Origin: JBCBSZ01 sp039818945
GTDB lineage: Bacteria > Actinomycetota > Acidimicrobiia > Acidimicrobiales > Poriferisodalaceae
Direction: 5' to 3'
NCBI GenBank assembly: GCA_039818945.1
Contig: JBCBSZ010000001.1
Coordinates: forward strand, 121,664 to 185,663
Length of the DNA stretch: 64,000 nucleotides
Within the stretch, counting starts at the first letter, position 1, and each line of letters opens with the position of its first letter. Below are positions 41,053 through 49,346 of this stretch, in pieces. The translations under genes were made by a program, and so were the position numbers. Under the pieces are notes generated by a model. That model did not search any database and was not told the DNA's origin. It saw nothing but the letters and a program-made list of their open reading frames with translations.

Positions 41053-44000
41053 CGCGTCTCCTCCCACCCCTCCGCCTCGAGCACTGCCGCTGTGAGCGCC
41101 GAGCGGGCAGCGTCGGAGGCGGCCCACATGTCGCGGTCGTCGGCCTCGAGCAGCCGTTCGGCGATCGACCGCAGCGCCCACGGATTCGACTGCTCGAAGA
41201 ACTTCCGCATCTCGGCGTCGGCGACGTAGGCGTCGGTCACCCGCTCGTACATCCAGTCCTCGAGCACGTCGGCGGTGGCGTCGTAGCCGAAGAGGTAGTC
41301 CACGGTCGCGGCGAGCTCGAAGGCCCCCTTGTAACCGTGCTCTCGCATCGCCGCGATCCACTTCGGGTTGAGCACCCGGCTGCGGACCACCCGGGCCGCC
41401 TCCTCGGCGAGGGTGCGAACCTGCGGGTTGGCCGGGTCGGCGGAGTCCCCGAACCAGGCCTTGGGAGCGGTGCCGGTGAGCGCCCGGACCGCGGCGACCA
41501 TCCCGCCATGGTCCTGGAGGTAGTCGTCGGAGTCGAAGATGTCGTGCTCGCGGTTGTCCTGGTTCTTGACCGCCACGTCGATGGCGGCGAACCGGCGGGC
41601 CATGCCGTCGGGGTCGGCATCGCCGTGCCGATCGCGGCCGTACGCGAACCCCGACCAGGCGAGGTAGACCTCGGCGAGGTCCTGCTGGGTGCGCCAGGAC
41701 CCCTGCTCGATCACCGGCAGGATCCCGGACCCGTAGCCGCCCGGTGGCGGGCCCCAGAGGCGGGCGTCGGCAGCGCCGGTCGCCGCGATGGGGTTCTGGT
41801 CGGTGGGCTCGTCCAGGCCCGCCACCAGTTCCACGGCCTCGTCGAGCAGCGCGATCACGTGGGGGAACGCATCGCGGAAGAAGCCGGAGATCCGGAGCGT
41901 GACGTCCACCCTCGGCCGGCCGAGCTCCTCGAGCGGGATCACGTCGAGCCCCACGACCCGCTGGCTCTGCTCGTCCCAGCTCGGGCGCACGCCGAGCAGG
42001 GCGAGGGCCTCGGCGGCGTCGTCGCCTGCGGTCCGCATGCAGGCGGTTCCCCAGAGCACCAGCCCGACCGTCGTCGGCGCCACGCCGGTCTCGTCGACGT
42101 GACGCTCGACGAGACGCTGGGCCAGCGTCGAGCCCACCTCCCACGCCAGCGGCGATGGGATCGCCTTCGGGTCGACGGAGTAGAAGTTGCGGCCGGTCGG
42201 TAGGACGTTGGCCGCGCCCCGGCTCGGTGCCCCGCTCGGACCGGCCGGGATGTGCCGGCCGCCGAGCCCGGCGAGCAGGTTGCCGACCTCGTCCGGCGTG
42301 TGGCGCAGGTCGGGGACGAGCCGCCGCGCCACCCAGGCGAGGGTCGGGTCGTCGGTCGCCGCCTCGTCCCAGCCGGCGGCGGCGAGGGCCTCGACGCGCT
42401 CGCGGCACGCCGCCTCGACGCGGTCGACCTCGATCCGCCCCGCGTCGGCCAGGTCGATGCCGAGCTCGGCAGCGACGGTCGCCCGCAGCGCGGGCACCGG
42501 GCCCTGTGGCAGGCGGGTGACCGCGAGCACGAGATCGACGAGCGAGTCGTCGGCCGGCACCTGCCCGAGGGTGTGCAGCCCGCCACGGATCTGCGCGTCC
42601 TTGAGGGCGCACAGGTAACCGTCCACGTGGAGGACCATGTCGCCGAACTCGTCCTCGTCGGTCGGCGGGGCGTCGCCCAGCTCCAGATCGCGGTGGATCT
42701 CGGCGGCGACGAGCACCTCCCACACCTGCTGGCGGAGCGCCGGCGCCTTGGCCGGGTCCATCGCCTCGGCGTTGGCGAGCGCGTCGAGGAGCTGCTCCAG
42801 GCGGGCGATGTCGTCGTAGGTGTCGGCCCGGGTGAGCGGCGGTGGAAGATGGTCGACGACGACCGCGTGCGTACGGCGCTTGGCCTGGGTCCCCTCTCCC
42901 GGATCGTTGACGATGAACGGATAGAAGAACGGGACGTCGGCGACCGCGGCGTCGGGGTAGCACCCCGACGACAACGCCAGCGCCTTACCGGGCAGCCACT
43001 CGACGGTGCCGTGCTTACCGAGGTGGACGATGGCGTCGGCGCCCCATCCGCCGGCGGCAGGTGCCTCGGCGAGCCAGCGGTAGAACCCGAGGTAGTGGTG
43101 GGGCGGGGGGATGTCGGGAGCGTGGTAGGTGGCGATCGGGTCGGCACCGAACCCGCGCGGCGGCTGGATCGTCACGAGCACGTTGCCGAGATCGAGTCCC
43201 GGGAAGTGGAGCGCGCCGTCACGGACGTACACCTCGCCAGGCGCCTCACCCCAGAGCTCGGTGACCTCCGCCCGCGCCTGGTCGGGGAGCTCGTCGAACC
43301 ACCCGGTGTAGGCACCGGCGGGGAGCGAGCCGGCGACGATCGCCACCTGCTCGTCGCCGAGCGTCGGCCGGTCGTAGGTGAACCCGGCGGTCAGCAGCTC
43401 CATCAGCGCATCGCCGTCCTCGGGGATCTCACCGACGACGTAGCCGGCGCGGCGCATCGCGTGGAGCAGCTCGATCGCCGAGGCCGGCGTGTCGAGTCCG
43501 ACGGCGTTGCCCAGCCGCGAGCGCTTGGTCGGGTACGCGGAGAGCGCGATGGCGACGCGCCGCTCGGCGTCGGACGTATGACGGAGGCGGGCGGTCCGCA
43601 CTGCCAGGGCGGCGAGCCGAGCGGCTCGTTCGGCGACCGACCGCGTGGCGAGGATCTGCTCCCCTGCGGCACCGTCCTCCACGACCTCTTTGAAGGCGTG
43701 GGTCGGGCCGATGATCCGACCGTCGAACTCGGGGATCGCCACCCCGGTCGCGACGTCGAGCGGTGACAGCCCGGCCTCGTCGTCGAGCCACTCGGCCGAC
43801 GAACGGCTTGACGACGGCGACTGGATCACCGGGATGCCGAGCTCGTCGAGCACCGGCACCTCCCAGGCCGCGCCGTCGTCGACGGTGTTCCCACCGGCGC
43901 GCGTCGAGGTGATGATCGCGTCGACGCCGAGCTCTCGGCAGCGCTCCAACGCCGGGACCTCGCCGTCGCCATCCCGGCGCAGCGAGTAGGTCCAGATCGC

Positions 44001-44606
44001 CACGGCGTCGGCACCGGCTGCGTCCAGCGCGTCGCACAGGTCGCGGACGTGCGTGGTGTTCCCGGCCACCAGGTGCGCACGGTAGAAGAGGACGGCGACC
44101 AGGGGGCGGCCGACCCGCCGATCACCGCCGGGGCCGATGCCGGCGCCGTCCCAGACGCCGACGTCGGGTACGTGGGCCGGCGGTTCGAACCCGTGGCCGC
44201 TCATCGTCAGCGTGTCGGCGAGGAACCTGGCGAGGTTGGCCAGGTTCGTCGGGCCACCCGCTGCGAGGTAGCGGTGCACCTCGCTGGCGACGCCGGTCGG
44301 GACCGTCGACGACGCGAGCAGGTCGGGATCGGGTGCCACCTCACCGCCGACGGCGACGAAGGCGATGTCGCGCTCGACGCAGGCGGCGCGCAGGTGCTCC
44401 ACCATCGGCACGCCAGCGTCGTCGATCCAGGCGTCCCGGCCGCCCAGCAGGCGGACCACCACGACGCGGACGCCCTCGGGGAGCTCGAGGTCGGCGGTGC
44501 GATCGGGGTGCGCCCATCGGACGGTCCCGATCTCGGCGGGAAGGTCGTCGACGACGGAGCGCAGGGCGAGGAGCTCGGTGTCGGCGTTGGAGACGAGCAA
44601 CAGCAT
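41049..44606 (-). CDS. cobN: Cobaltochelatase large subunit CobN
   Basis: A 1185-residue chelatase of the CobN/BchH family, near the usual length. Diagnostic blocks include FYRAHLVAGNTTHVRDL, AIVHLGKHGTVEWLPGKA, YPFIVNDPGEGTQAKRR and EQSNPWALRSIAERLLEA. It inserts cobalt into hydrogenobyrinic acid a,c-diamide with ATP-hydrolysing partners, here the fused ChlI/ChlD protein overlapping its 3' end. ATG 44606 is two bases downstream of the FhuF-like stop. The pathway is the late-insertion (aerobic) route, though other corrin-ring genes are not in the window. Confidence 0.96.
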   Translation of the reverse strand: MLLLVSNADTELLALRSVVDDLPAEIGTVRWAHPDRTADLELPEGVRVVVVRLLGGRDAWIDDAGVPMVEHLRAACVERDIAFVAVGGEVAPDPDLLASSTVPTGVASEVHRYLAAGGPTNLANLARFLADTLTMSGHGFEPPAHVPDVGVWDGAGIGPGGDRRVGRPLVAVLFYRAHLVAGNTTHVRDLCDALDAAGADAVAIWTYSLRRDGDGEVPALERCRELGVDAIITSTRAGGNTVDDGAAWEVPVLDELGIPVIQSPSSSRSSAEWLDDEAGLSPLDVATGVAIPEFDGRIIGPTHAFKEVVEDGAAGEQILATRSVAERAARLAALAVRTARLRHTSDAERRVAIALSAYPTKRSRLGNAVGLDTPASAIELLHAMRRAGYVVGEIPEDGDALMELLTAGFTYDRPTLGDEQVAIVAGSLPAGAYTGWFDELPDQARAEVTELWGEAPGEVYVRDGALHFPGLDLGNVLVTIQPPRGFGADPIATYHAPDIPPPHHYLGFYRWLAEAPAAGGWGADAIVHLGKHGTVEWLPGKALALSSGCYPDAAVADVPFFYPFIVNDPGEGTQAKRRTHAVVVDHLPPPLTRADTYDDIARLEQLLDALANAEAMDPAKAPALRQQVWEVLVAAEIHRDLELGDAPPTDEDEFGDMVLHVDGYLCALKDAQIRGGLHTLGQVPADDSLVDLVLAVTRLPQGPVPALRATVAAELGIDLADAGRIEVDRVEAACRERVEALAAAGWDEAATDDPTLAWVARRLVPDLRHTPDEVGNLLAGLGGRHIPAGPSGAPSRGAANVLPTGRNFYSVDPKAIPSPLAWEVGSTLAQRLVERHVDETGVAPTTVGLVLWGTACMRTAGDDAAEALALLGVRPSWDEQSQRVVGLDVIPLEELGRPRVDVTLRISGFFRDAFPHVIALLDEAVELVAGLDEPTDQNPIAATGAADARLWGPPPGGYGSGILPVIEQGSWRTQQDLAEVYLAWSGFAYGRDRHGDADPDGMARRFAAIDVAVKNQDNREHDIFDSDDYLQDHGGMVAAVRALTGTAPKAWFGDSADPANPQVRTLAEEAARVVRSRVLNPKWIAAMREHGYKGAFELAATVDYLFGYDATADVLEDWMYERVTDAYVADAEMRKFFEQSNPWALRSIAERLLEADDRDMWAASDAARSALTAAVLEAEGWEETR

Positions 44607-44608
44607 GG

Positions 44609-45415
44609 TCAGTCCTGTCCGATCAGTTCGGCGTAGCGGGCGGATCGTTCGGCTGCGGTGAACAGCGAGCAGTCGCCGCACTTGCGTCGCTCACCGTCGG
44701 CCCCAAGCGCGCCATCGGTCTGGTAGTAAAGGCAGCACGCGGTGCGCTCCCAGACCCAGCGTGGCCCGTCCCCGAGTCGCACGAGGCGGCCGGCCTCCCG
44801 GAGCTCGGGCCGCCCGGTGGTCGCGAACACCTCGGCGATCTCCCGAAGGCGGTCGCGACCGTCGGGTCGGGGATCGACGAAGGCGCCGAAGCTGGCCGCG
44901 CACGACGACGCGACGTTGCTCCACAACAACCGCTCGCCGATCCGTGTGGCGCTCCGGCAAGCGTCGACCAGCGGCGCGAGGTGGTCCTCGACGAGCACGT
45001 CGTGGAGCACGGCGACGTCGCCGCCCGCGGTGACGAGCGTCGGGCGATCGAGCCGCACCGCGTTCGGGCGGTGACCGCCGAGGGCGACCGACGTCGTCGC
45101 CGGGTCGACGTCGAGCACGTCACCGCTGATCACGAAGGCGCCGATCGCCGCCGAGGCGATCCGGAAGGCGTAGCCCTGCATGAACAGCGACATGGCGACG
45201 CCGTCGTCGTCGGTGCCACGCGCCGGCTTGGACTCCCGGACCAGCTCGGCGAGCCAGTCGGTCCGCTCGAGCAGGTCGGCGCACCGCAGCCACTCCCGGT
45301 CGGCGGCCTCCGGATCGTCCGCTGCGGTGATGCGCAGGTAGCCGACCGTGCCGAGCAGCTCGTCGACGACGCCATCAGCGCGGCTCGCCGTCGCCTCCCC
45401 GTCGGCGGCGGTCAC
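44609..45415 (-). CDS. FhuF-like 2Fe-2S protein
   Basis: A 268-residue protein with the C-terminal cysteine pattern of ferric-siderophore reductase FhuF: ACCLYYQ, then KCGDCSLF, i.e. CC-x(n)-C-x2-C for a [2Fe-2S] cluster. The preceding WSNVASSCAASFGAF segment also fits the family. FhuF reduces chelated iron in the cytoplasm. Here it sits between cobN and a ferredoxin-like gene in a corrinoid operon, so reduction of Co(II) corrinoids for CobO is a plausible but untested role. GTG 45415 overlaps the preceding stop. Confidence 0.82.
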   Translation of the reverse strand: MTAADGEATASRADGVVDELLGTVGYLRITAADDPEAADREWLRCADLLERTDWLAELVRESKPARGTDDDGVAMSLFMQGYAFRIASAAIGAFVISGDVLDVDPATTSVALGGHRPNAVRLDRPTLVTAGGDVAVLHDVLVEDHLAPLVDACRSATRIGERLLWSNVASSCAASFGAFVDPRPDGRDRLREIAEVFATTGRPELREAGRLVRLGDGPRWVWERTACCLYYQTDGALGADGERRKCGDCSLFTAAERSARYAELIGQD

Positions 45416-46470
45416 GCTGCGCTCCGGTCGAGCTGCGGGTAGTGGATCGGCCCGAGGTGCCAGCCCGACGGCACCTCCATCTCGTGTGGGAGGTCGACGC
45501 CGAGGTCGAGTTCGTTCGGGCGGAGGTGGGTGTGCGAGCCGTCGGGCGACGTCCCGTCGGGCGGTGGGATCGGTGCGGTCACCTCGATCCGGCCCACCGC
45601 CGTCGTCACGATCCGGGTCGGGGAGCACTCGACGATCGCGGCGAAGACGTCGGTACCGATGTTGGTCAGGGGTGCGCCGGCGTGACGCCGCAGGAGCTCG
45701 ATCAGGCCGAGATCGCCGGTGCGGATGCCGAACTGCGCCGCCGGCCGGCCCAGGCCCAGGTCGAACACCGTCTGGTCGGCCTCGTGCTCGACGAGCGGCG
45801 AGGGGTCGGGACCGAGCTCGGTCAGGCCGTCGCTCGCAGCGAGGCCCCCGTGCCGACGCACGAGCAGCTGCGCGTCGGGCTGCCCGTCCCGCTCGAACGC
45901 GAACGCCCGCGTCGAGGCATCGACCAACAGCCGCATCGCCCCGGTGTCGGTTCGGGCCTCGATCACACGGCCGGCGGCGGTGCCGGCGTCGGAGAGGTCG
46001 ACGCCGCCGTTGGTGTGGAACTCGGCGAGCGCTCCGTGCACCCCCATCGTCCAGGCGCCACCGGACGCGAGCTGCTCGAGGCAGCGGGCCGCCAGCTCGG
46101 GACCCCACTCGGGCAGCAGCCGCCGGTCGGCCGGCGGTGTCGGCTTCGGGAAGTGGTGGCGGGCGAGCGCGCCCAACGGCCCGTCCGCACCGTCGGCGAT
46201 CCAGGCACCGAGGCGTTCGATCTCGTCGTCGCGCAGCAGGTCGCCGAACCAGTGCCGATCGGCCCCGCGGCGGACCACGACGACGTTGGATCGCTCGCAC
46301 GGCCCGACGCAGTCGACGGTCCGCATCCGTCCCCCGGCGCGCTCGGCAGCGTCGCCCAGGTGCGCTCGATGACCGTCGTGATCGACGTCGGGGTGCTTGC
46401 GCTCCGAGCCGCAGCAACACCCTCGACACACCAGCACCGAGATCGACGGATCACCAACGGGCTCCGTCAT
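45412..46470 (-). CDS. Thioredoxin-like 2Fe-2S ferredoxin with unknown C-terminal domain
   Basis: A 352-residue protein. Residues about 10-105 match thioredoxin-like [2Fe-2S] ferredoxins: LVCRGCCCGSERKHPD and TVDCVGPCERSNVVVV supply the ligand cysteines. Residues about 130-352 form a domain I do not recognise (FGIRTGDLGLIELLRRHAGA, ASGWHLGPIHYPQL-like end). ATG 46470 shares one base with the cobO stop, and its own stop overlaps the FhuF-like GTG. The position suggests an electron carrier for corrinoid or metal chemistry. Confidence 0.8.
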   Translation of the reverse strand: MTEPVGDPSISVLVCRGCCCGSERKHPDVDHDGHRAHLGDAAERAGGRMRTVDCVGPCERSNVVVVRRGADRHWFGDLLRDDEIERLGAWIADGADGPLGALARHHFPKPTPPADRRLLPEWGPELAARCLEQLASGGAWTMGVHGALAEFHTNGGVDLSDAGTAAGRVIEARTDTGAMRLLVDASTRAFAFERDGQPDAQLLVRRHGGLAASDGLTELGPDPSPLVEHEADQTVFDLGLGRPAAQFGIRTGDLGLIELLRRHAGAPLTNIGTDVFAAIVECSPTRIVTTAVGRIEVTAPIPPPDGTSPDGSHTHLRPNELDLGVDLPHEMEVPSGWHLGPIHYPQLDRSAA

Positions 46471-47048
46471 CAGAAGTCGATGCCCTTCTTGGCCCGGTAG
46501 CCGGCCTGGTACGCGTGCTTCACCGCAGCGATCTCCGAGACGGTGTCGGCCACCTCGATCAACTCGGCGGAGGCGTTGCGACCGGTGAGCACGACGCTGA
46601 CGTGCTCCGGGCGAGCGGTGATCGCCTCGACGACCCGGTCGGTGGGGATCCACTCCCAGTTGATCGGGTAGGTGATCTCGTCGAGCACGACGAGCTGGTG
46701 GTCGCCCGCGGCGATGATCCGCTCGGCGTGCTCCCACGCCGCAGCCGCGACGGCCTGGTCGACGGTCAGGTCCTCGGAGTCCCAGGTGAAGCCCTCCCCC
46801 TCCGCCCACCAGTCGACACCGAGCTGCCGACAGATCTTCTCCTCGCCGGTCTTCCAGGTGCCGGACTTGAGGAACTGGACCACGCCGACCGGCCAGCCTC
46901 GTGCGACCGCCCGGACGACCACACCGACGGCGGCGGTGGTCTTGCCCTTGCCCGGCCCCGTGTTGACGAGCACGAGCGAGGGCGCACGGCGCAGTTCGGT
47001 GGGTCGCGGATCGTCGGTGGGGATGTCGTCGGGTTCACGTTCCGGCAT
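46470..47048 (-). CDS. cobO: Cob(I)yrinic acid a,c-diamide adenosyltransferase
   Basis: A 192-residue enzyme of the CobA/CobO/BtuR family. Walker A is NTGPGKGKTTAAVG, followed by VVQFLKSGTWKTGEE, LVVLDEITYPINWEWI and VVLTGRNA. It attaches the adenosyl ligand of ATP to Co(I) corrinoids and needs a reductant for the Co(II) to Co(I) step. ATG 47048 lies 14 bases inside the btuD-like gene. Confidence 0.95.
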   Translation of the reverse strand: MPEREPDDIPTDDPRPTELRRAPSLVLVNTGPGKGKTTAAVGVVVRAVARGWPVGVVQFLKSGTWKTGEEKICRQLGVDWWAEGEGFTWDSEDLTVDQAVAAAAWEHAERIIAAGDHQLVVLDEITYPINWEWIPTDRVVEAITARPEHVSVVLTGRNASAELIEVADTVSEIAAVKHAYQAGYRAKKGIDF

Positions 47049-48000
47049 CGTCGGCTCCCTCGTTCGGGGTCGGTGTCGTTCGGTCGGAGGGCGGCGGGCG
47101 GTCAGCGGCACGCGGAGCCGAACCCTGGGCCCGCAACGGGACCACGACGAGCTGACCGCGGTGCCGGATGACGTCCACGGTCGCGCCGTAGTGCGCCGCG
47201 AGGTGTGGCCCGGTCAGCACCTGGACGGCCGGGCCCGACGCCACGATGTCGCCGGCCGCCAGCATCACGAGGTGGTCGCCGTAGCGGGCGGCGAGGGTGA
47301 GGTCGTGCATCGTCGAGACGACCGTCAGGCCGAGCTCGATGCGGAGCTGGTCGACGAGCTCGAGCACCTCTTGCTGATGGCCGATGTCGAGCGCGCTCGT
47401 CGGTTCGTCCAGCAGCAGCAGGGACGGCTCCTGGGCGAACGCCCGTGCCAGCGCGACCCGTTGTCGTTCACCACCCGACAGCGTCTCGAGGGTGCGCGGC
47501 GCGAGCTTGGTCAGTTGCAGTTGCGAGAGCGCCCGGTCGACGGCGGCGAAGTCGTCCGGTCCTTCCACCGCGAGCGGGCGCACGTGCGGTGACCGTCCGA
47601 GCAGGACGTACTGGTCGACCGTCATGCCGGCGGGCATCGTGGGCTCCTGAGCGACGAAGCCAACGGTTCGGGCGCGGGTGCGGAGGTCGAGCTCGGCGAT
47701 CGGTCGCCCGCCCAGCTCGATGCGGCCGGTGGCCTCGACCAGGCCGGCCAGCGCTCGCAGCAGCGTGCTCTTCCCGGCCCCGTTCGGTCCGATCACGTTC
47801 ACCCAGTCGCCCTCGCCGACGGTGAGCGACGTGGGACCGAGCAGCGTGACGCCGTCGATCTCGACCTCCAGCCCGGTGGCGTAGACGGCCGGTCGGGGCG
47901 CCGAGGACGGGCGGCGTGGTGGTCGGCGGGTCGGCGTCACGTCGCTGGGCCGATCGACGGCCACCGCCGCGGGGTCGACGGCTCGGTGGGCGCAGTGCAC
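47035..48000 (-). CDS. btuD: Cobalamin/iron-type ABC transporter ATPase
   Basis: A 321-residue FecE/BtuD-class ATPase: Walker A GPNGAGKSTLL, Q-loop FVAQEPTMP, signature LSGGERQRVALARA, Walker B LLLLDEPTSALD. GTG 48000 is eight bases from the btuF stop and is chosen for coupling; GTG 47964 or 47940 would also give a complete domain. With BtuF (upstream) and the separately encoded permease at 50730 it would form a corrinoid importer. Assignment to B12 rather than siderophore rests on the riboswitch and operon partners. Confidence 0.9.
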   Translation of the reverse strand: MHCAHRAVDPAAVAVDRPSDVTPTRRPPRRPSSAPRPAVYATGLEVEIDGVTLLGPTSLTVGEGDWVNVIGPNGAGKSTLLRALAGLVEATGRIELGGRPIAELDLRTRARTVGFVAQEPTMPAGMTVDQYVLLGRSPHVRPLAVEGPDDFAAVDRALSQLQLTKLAPRTLETLSGGERQRVALARAFAQEPSLLLLDEPTSALDIGHQQEVLELVDQLRIELGLTVVSTMHDLTLAARYGDHLVMLAAGDIVASGPAVQVLTGPHLAAHYGATVDVIRHRGQLVVVPLRAQGSAPRAADRPPPSDRTTPTPNEGADDAGT

Positions 48001-48007
48001 GCAGCGG

Positions 48008-49036
48008 TCATCCCGGGCCGACCCCGGCGACGGCGGTCGCGATCGACGTCGCCAACTCCACGACTCGCGGCCCCCAGCGCGAAGCGACGTTCGGGTCGAG
48101 GAACACGATGTCGTCGCCGGCAACTGCGCTGAGGTCGGCCCAACCGGGCCGACCGACGAGGTCGTCGAGCGTCGGCACCGACCCGTCCGTGTGGGCGACG
48201 AAGATCAGATCCGGATCGGTCTCGAGCACGAACTCGGCGGAGAGCTGGGGGAACGGGCCGGCCGCCGGATCGACCCCGTCCGCGATGTTGACGATCCCGG
48301 CCCGGGCGGACAGCGCTCCGATCAGCGAGTCCGACGTCGAGGAGTTGTACTCGCCGGACAGCTCGACGTAGTAAGTGACCTCGTCGGCCGGCGCCTCGAG
48401 TGTGGCGAACGCCGCATCGACGCCGGCGACCACGTCGTCGGCGAGCTGCTCCGCTGCAGCCACGTTGCCCGTCGCCTGGCCCAGCACGCGGATCTGCTCG
48501 GCCACGGTGGCGATGTCGCCCGCCGAGCCCAGCACCAGCGCGGGGATGCCGACCGTGTCCAGCGTCGCGACGACGTCGTCACGGTCGCGAGCGAGGAGCA
48601 CCAGATCCGGACGAAGCGCGCCGATCGCCTCGACGTTGGGACGGAAGCCGCTGAGGTCGGTCATCGGCGTGCCCTCTGGGAAGTTCGACGAACCGTCGAC
48701 GGCCACGACCTGCTCGCCGGCGCCCATGGCGAAGAGCATCTCGGTCAGCGATGGCGACAACGACACGATCGCGACCGGCCGCTCCTGGACCGTGAGCTCA
48801 CCCGCATCTCCGACGACCGTCGCGGGGAAGTCGGCCGCCGGCTCGGCGGTGCCGAGGGTGGTCGTGGTCTCGTCCGTCGCCTCCGACGTCGCCGGCGCCG
48901 CAGCAGAGGTCGTCGGTGCGACGGTCGTCTCCGCGACGGTGGTGACCGCCTCGGCGGTGTCGTCGTCGTCCGAGCCGCACGCAGCGACGGCGACGACGAG
49001 CGACAGCCCGATGGCGAGACGGCGGATTCCAGACAC
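48008..49036 (-). CDS. btuF: Cobalamin-type ABC substrate-binding lipoprotein
   Basis: A 342-residue class III binding lipoprotein. Signal peptide with lipobox VAVAAC, Thr/Ala-rich linker, then the BtuF/FecB fold (RPVAIVSLSPSLTEMLFAMGAG, DLSGFRPNVEAIGALRPDLVL, DPDLIFVAHTDG). GTG 49036 follows GAGGAG by seven bases; the longer frame upstream runs into riboswitch sequence and is rejected. It is first gene of a seven-gene operon under a cobalamin riboswitch, which supports corrinoid as ligand. Confidence 0.92.
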   Translation of the reverse strand: MSGIRRLAIGLSLVVAVAACGSDDDDTAEAVTTVAETTVAPTTSAAAPATSEATDETTTTLGTAEPAADFPATVVGDAGELTVQERPVAIVSLSPSLTEMLFAMGAGEQVVAVDGSSNFPEGTPMTDLSGFRPNVEAIGALRPDLVLLARDRDDVVATLDTVGIPALVLGSAGDIATVAEQIRVLGQATGNVAAAEQLADDVVAGVDAAFATLEAPADEVTYYVELSGEYNSSTSDSLIGALSARAGIVNIADGVDPAAGPFPQLSAEFVLETDPDLIFVAHTDGSVPTLDDLVGRPGWADLSAVAGDDIVFLDPNVASRWGPRVVELATSIATAVAGVGPG

Positions 49037-49039
49037 GAT

Positions 49040-49070
49040 GCGCTCCTCGGCGACGGCGAGGGCAGAGCGC
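49040..49070 (-). promoter_or_regulatory. Riboswitch expression platform hiding the btuF Shine-Dalgarno
   Basis: On the minus strand GCGCTC (49070-49065) can pair with GAGCGC (49045-49040), the latter overlapping the GAGGAG ribosome-binding site of btuF. This hairpin would block translation in the ligand-bound state. The pairing is read by eye; no terminator-like T-tract is present. Confidence 0.5.
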
Positions 49071-49099
49071 TCGAGCGGAGTCCGGCTGGACCGACGAGA

Positions 49100-49242
49100 G
49101 GCCCGTCCTCGCAGGCTTCTGGTGTGGTGTCGGCTGCGAGGCGACCGGGCTCGCCCCGGGCTCACGTGCCGGGGACCACCGTTGCGGGACAGCGCCGGAA
49201 TCTCACCGGACTTCGCTCACCGTCGACGTCCGGCACCGTAGC
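49100..49242 (-). promoter_or_regulatory. Cobalamin riboswitch (adenosylcobalamin aptamer)
   Basis: Read on the minus strand, GGTGCCGGACG (from about 49240) opens the element. The conserved core follows at 49214-49180: GAAGTCCGGTGAGATTCCGG, then CTGTCCCGCAACGGT. Stem CCTCGCAG/CTGCGAGG (49141-49134/49114-49107) encloses a loop and ends near CAGAAGCCTGC, the usual 3' end. Order and spacing match class I cobalamin aptamers. It lies directly upstream of btuF and should repress the whole corrinoid uptake and cobalt-insertion operon when B12 is plentiful. Confidence 0.88.
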
Positions 49243-49331
49243 ACCCCGACGGAGCCGGCCACTTCGGGTCCCGGCTCGCAGCGGCGGACGTCGCCGTCAC
49301 CGAGTGCTCGATAGCGTCCTCGGGCGCGACC

Positions 49332-49346
49332 GAGGAGGCAACGCTG
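49332..49346 (+). promoter_or_regulatory. Strong Shine-Dalgarno preceding a CTG start
   Basis: GAGGAGG (49332-49338), five bases, then CTG (49344-49346) in the cobB frame. No ATG, GTG or TTG is in frame between the upstream limit of the frame and GTG 49401, which has no ribosome-binding site. TAGCGT (49312-49317) could be the -10. Confidence 0.65.

Noticed and set aside
42252..43766. 504-residue plus-strand frame inside cobN
   Set aside because: Shadow frame of a well-conserved CobN; no independent domain.
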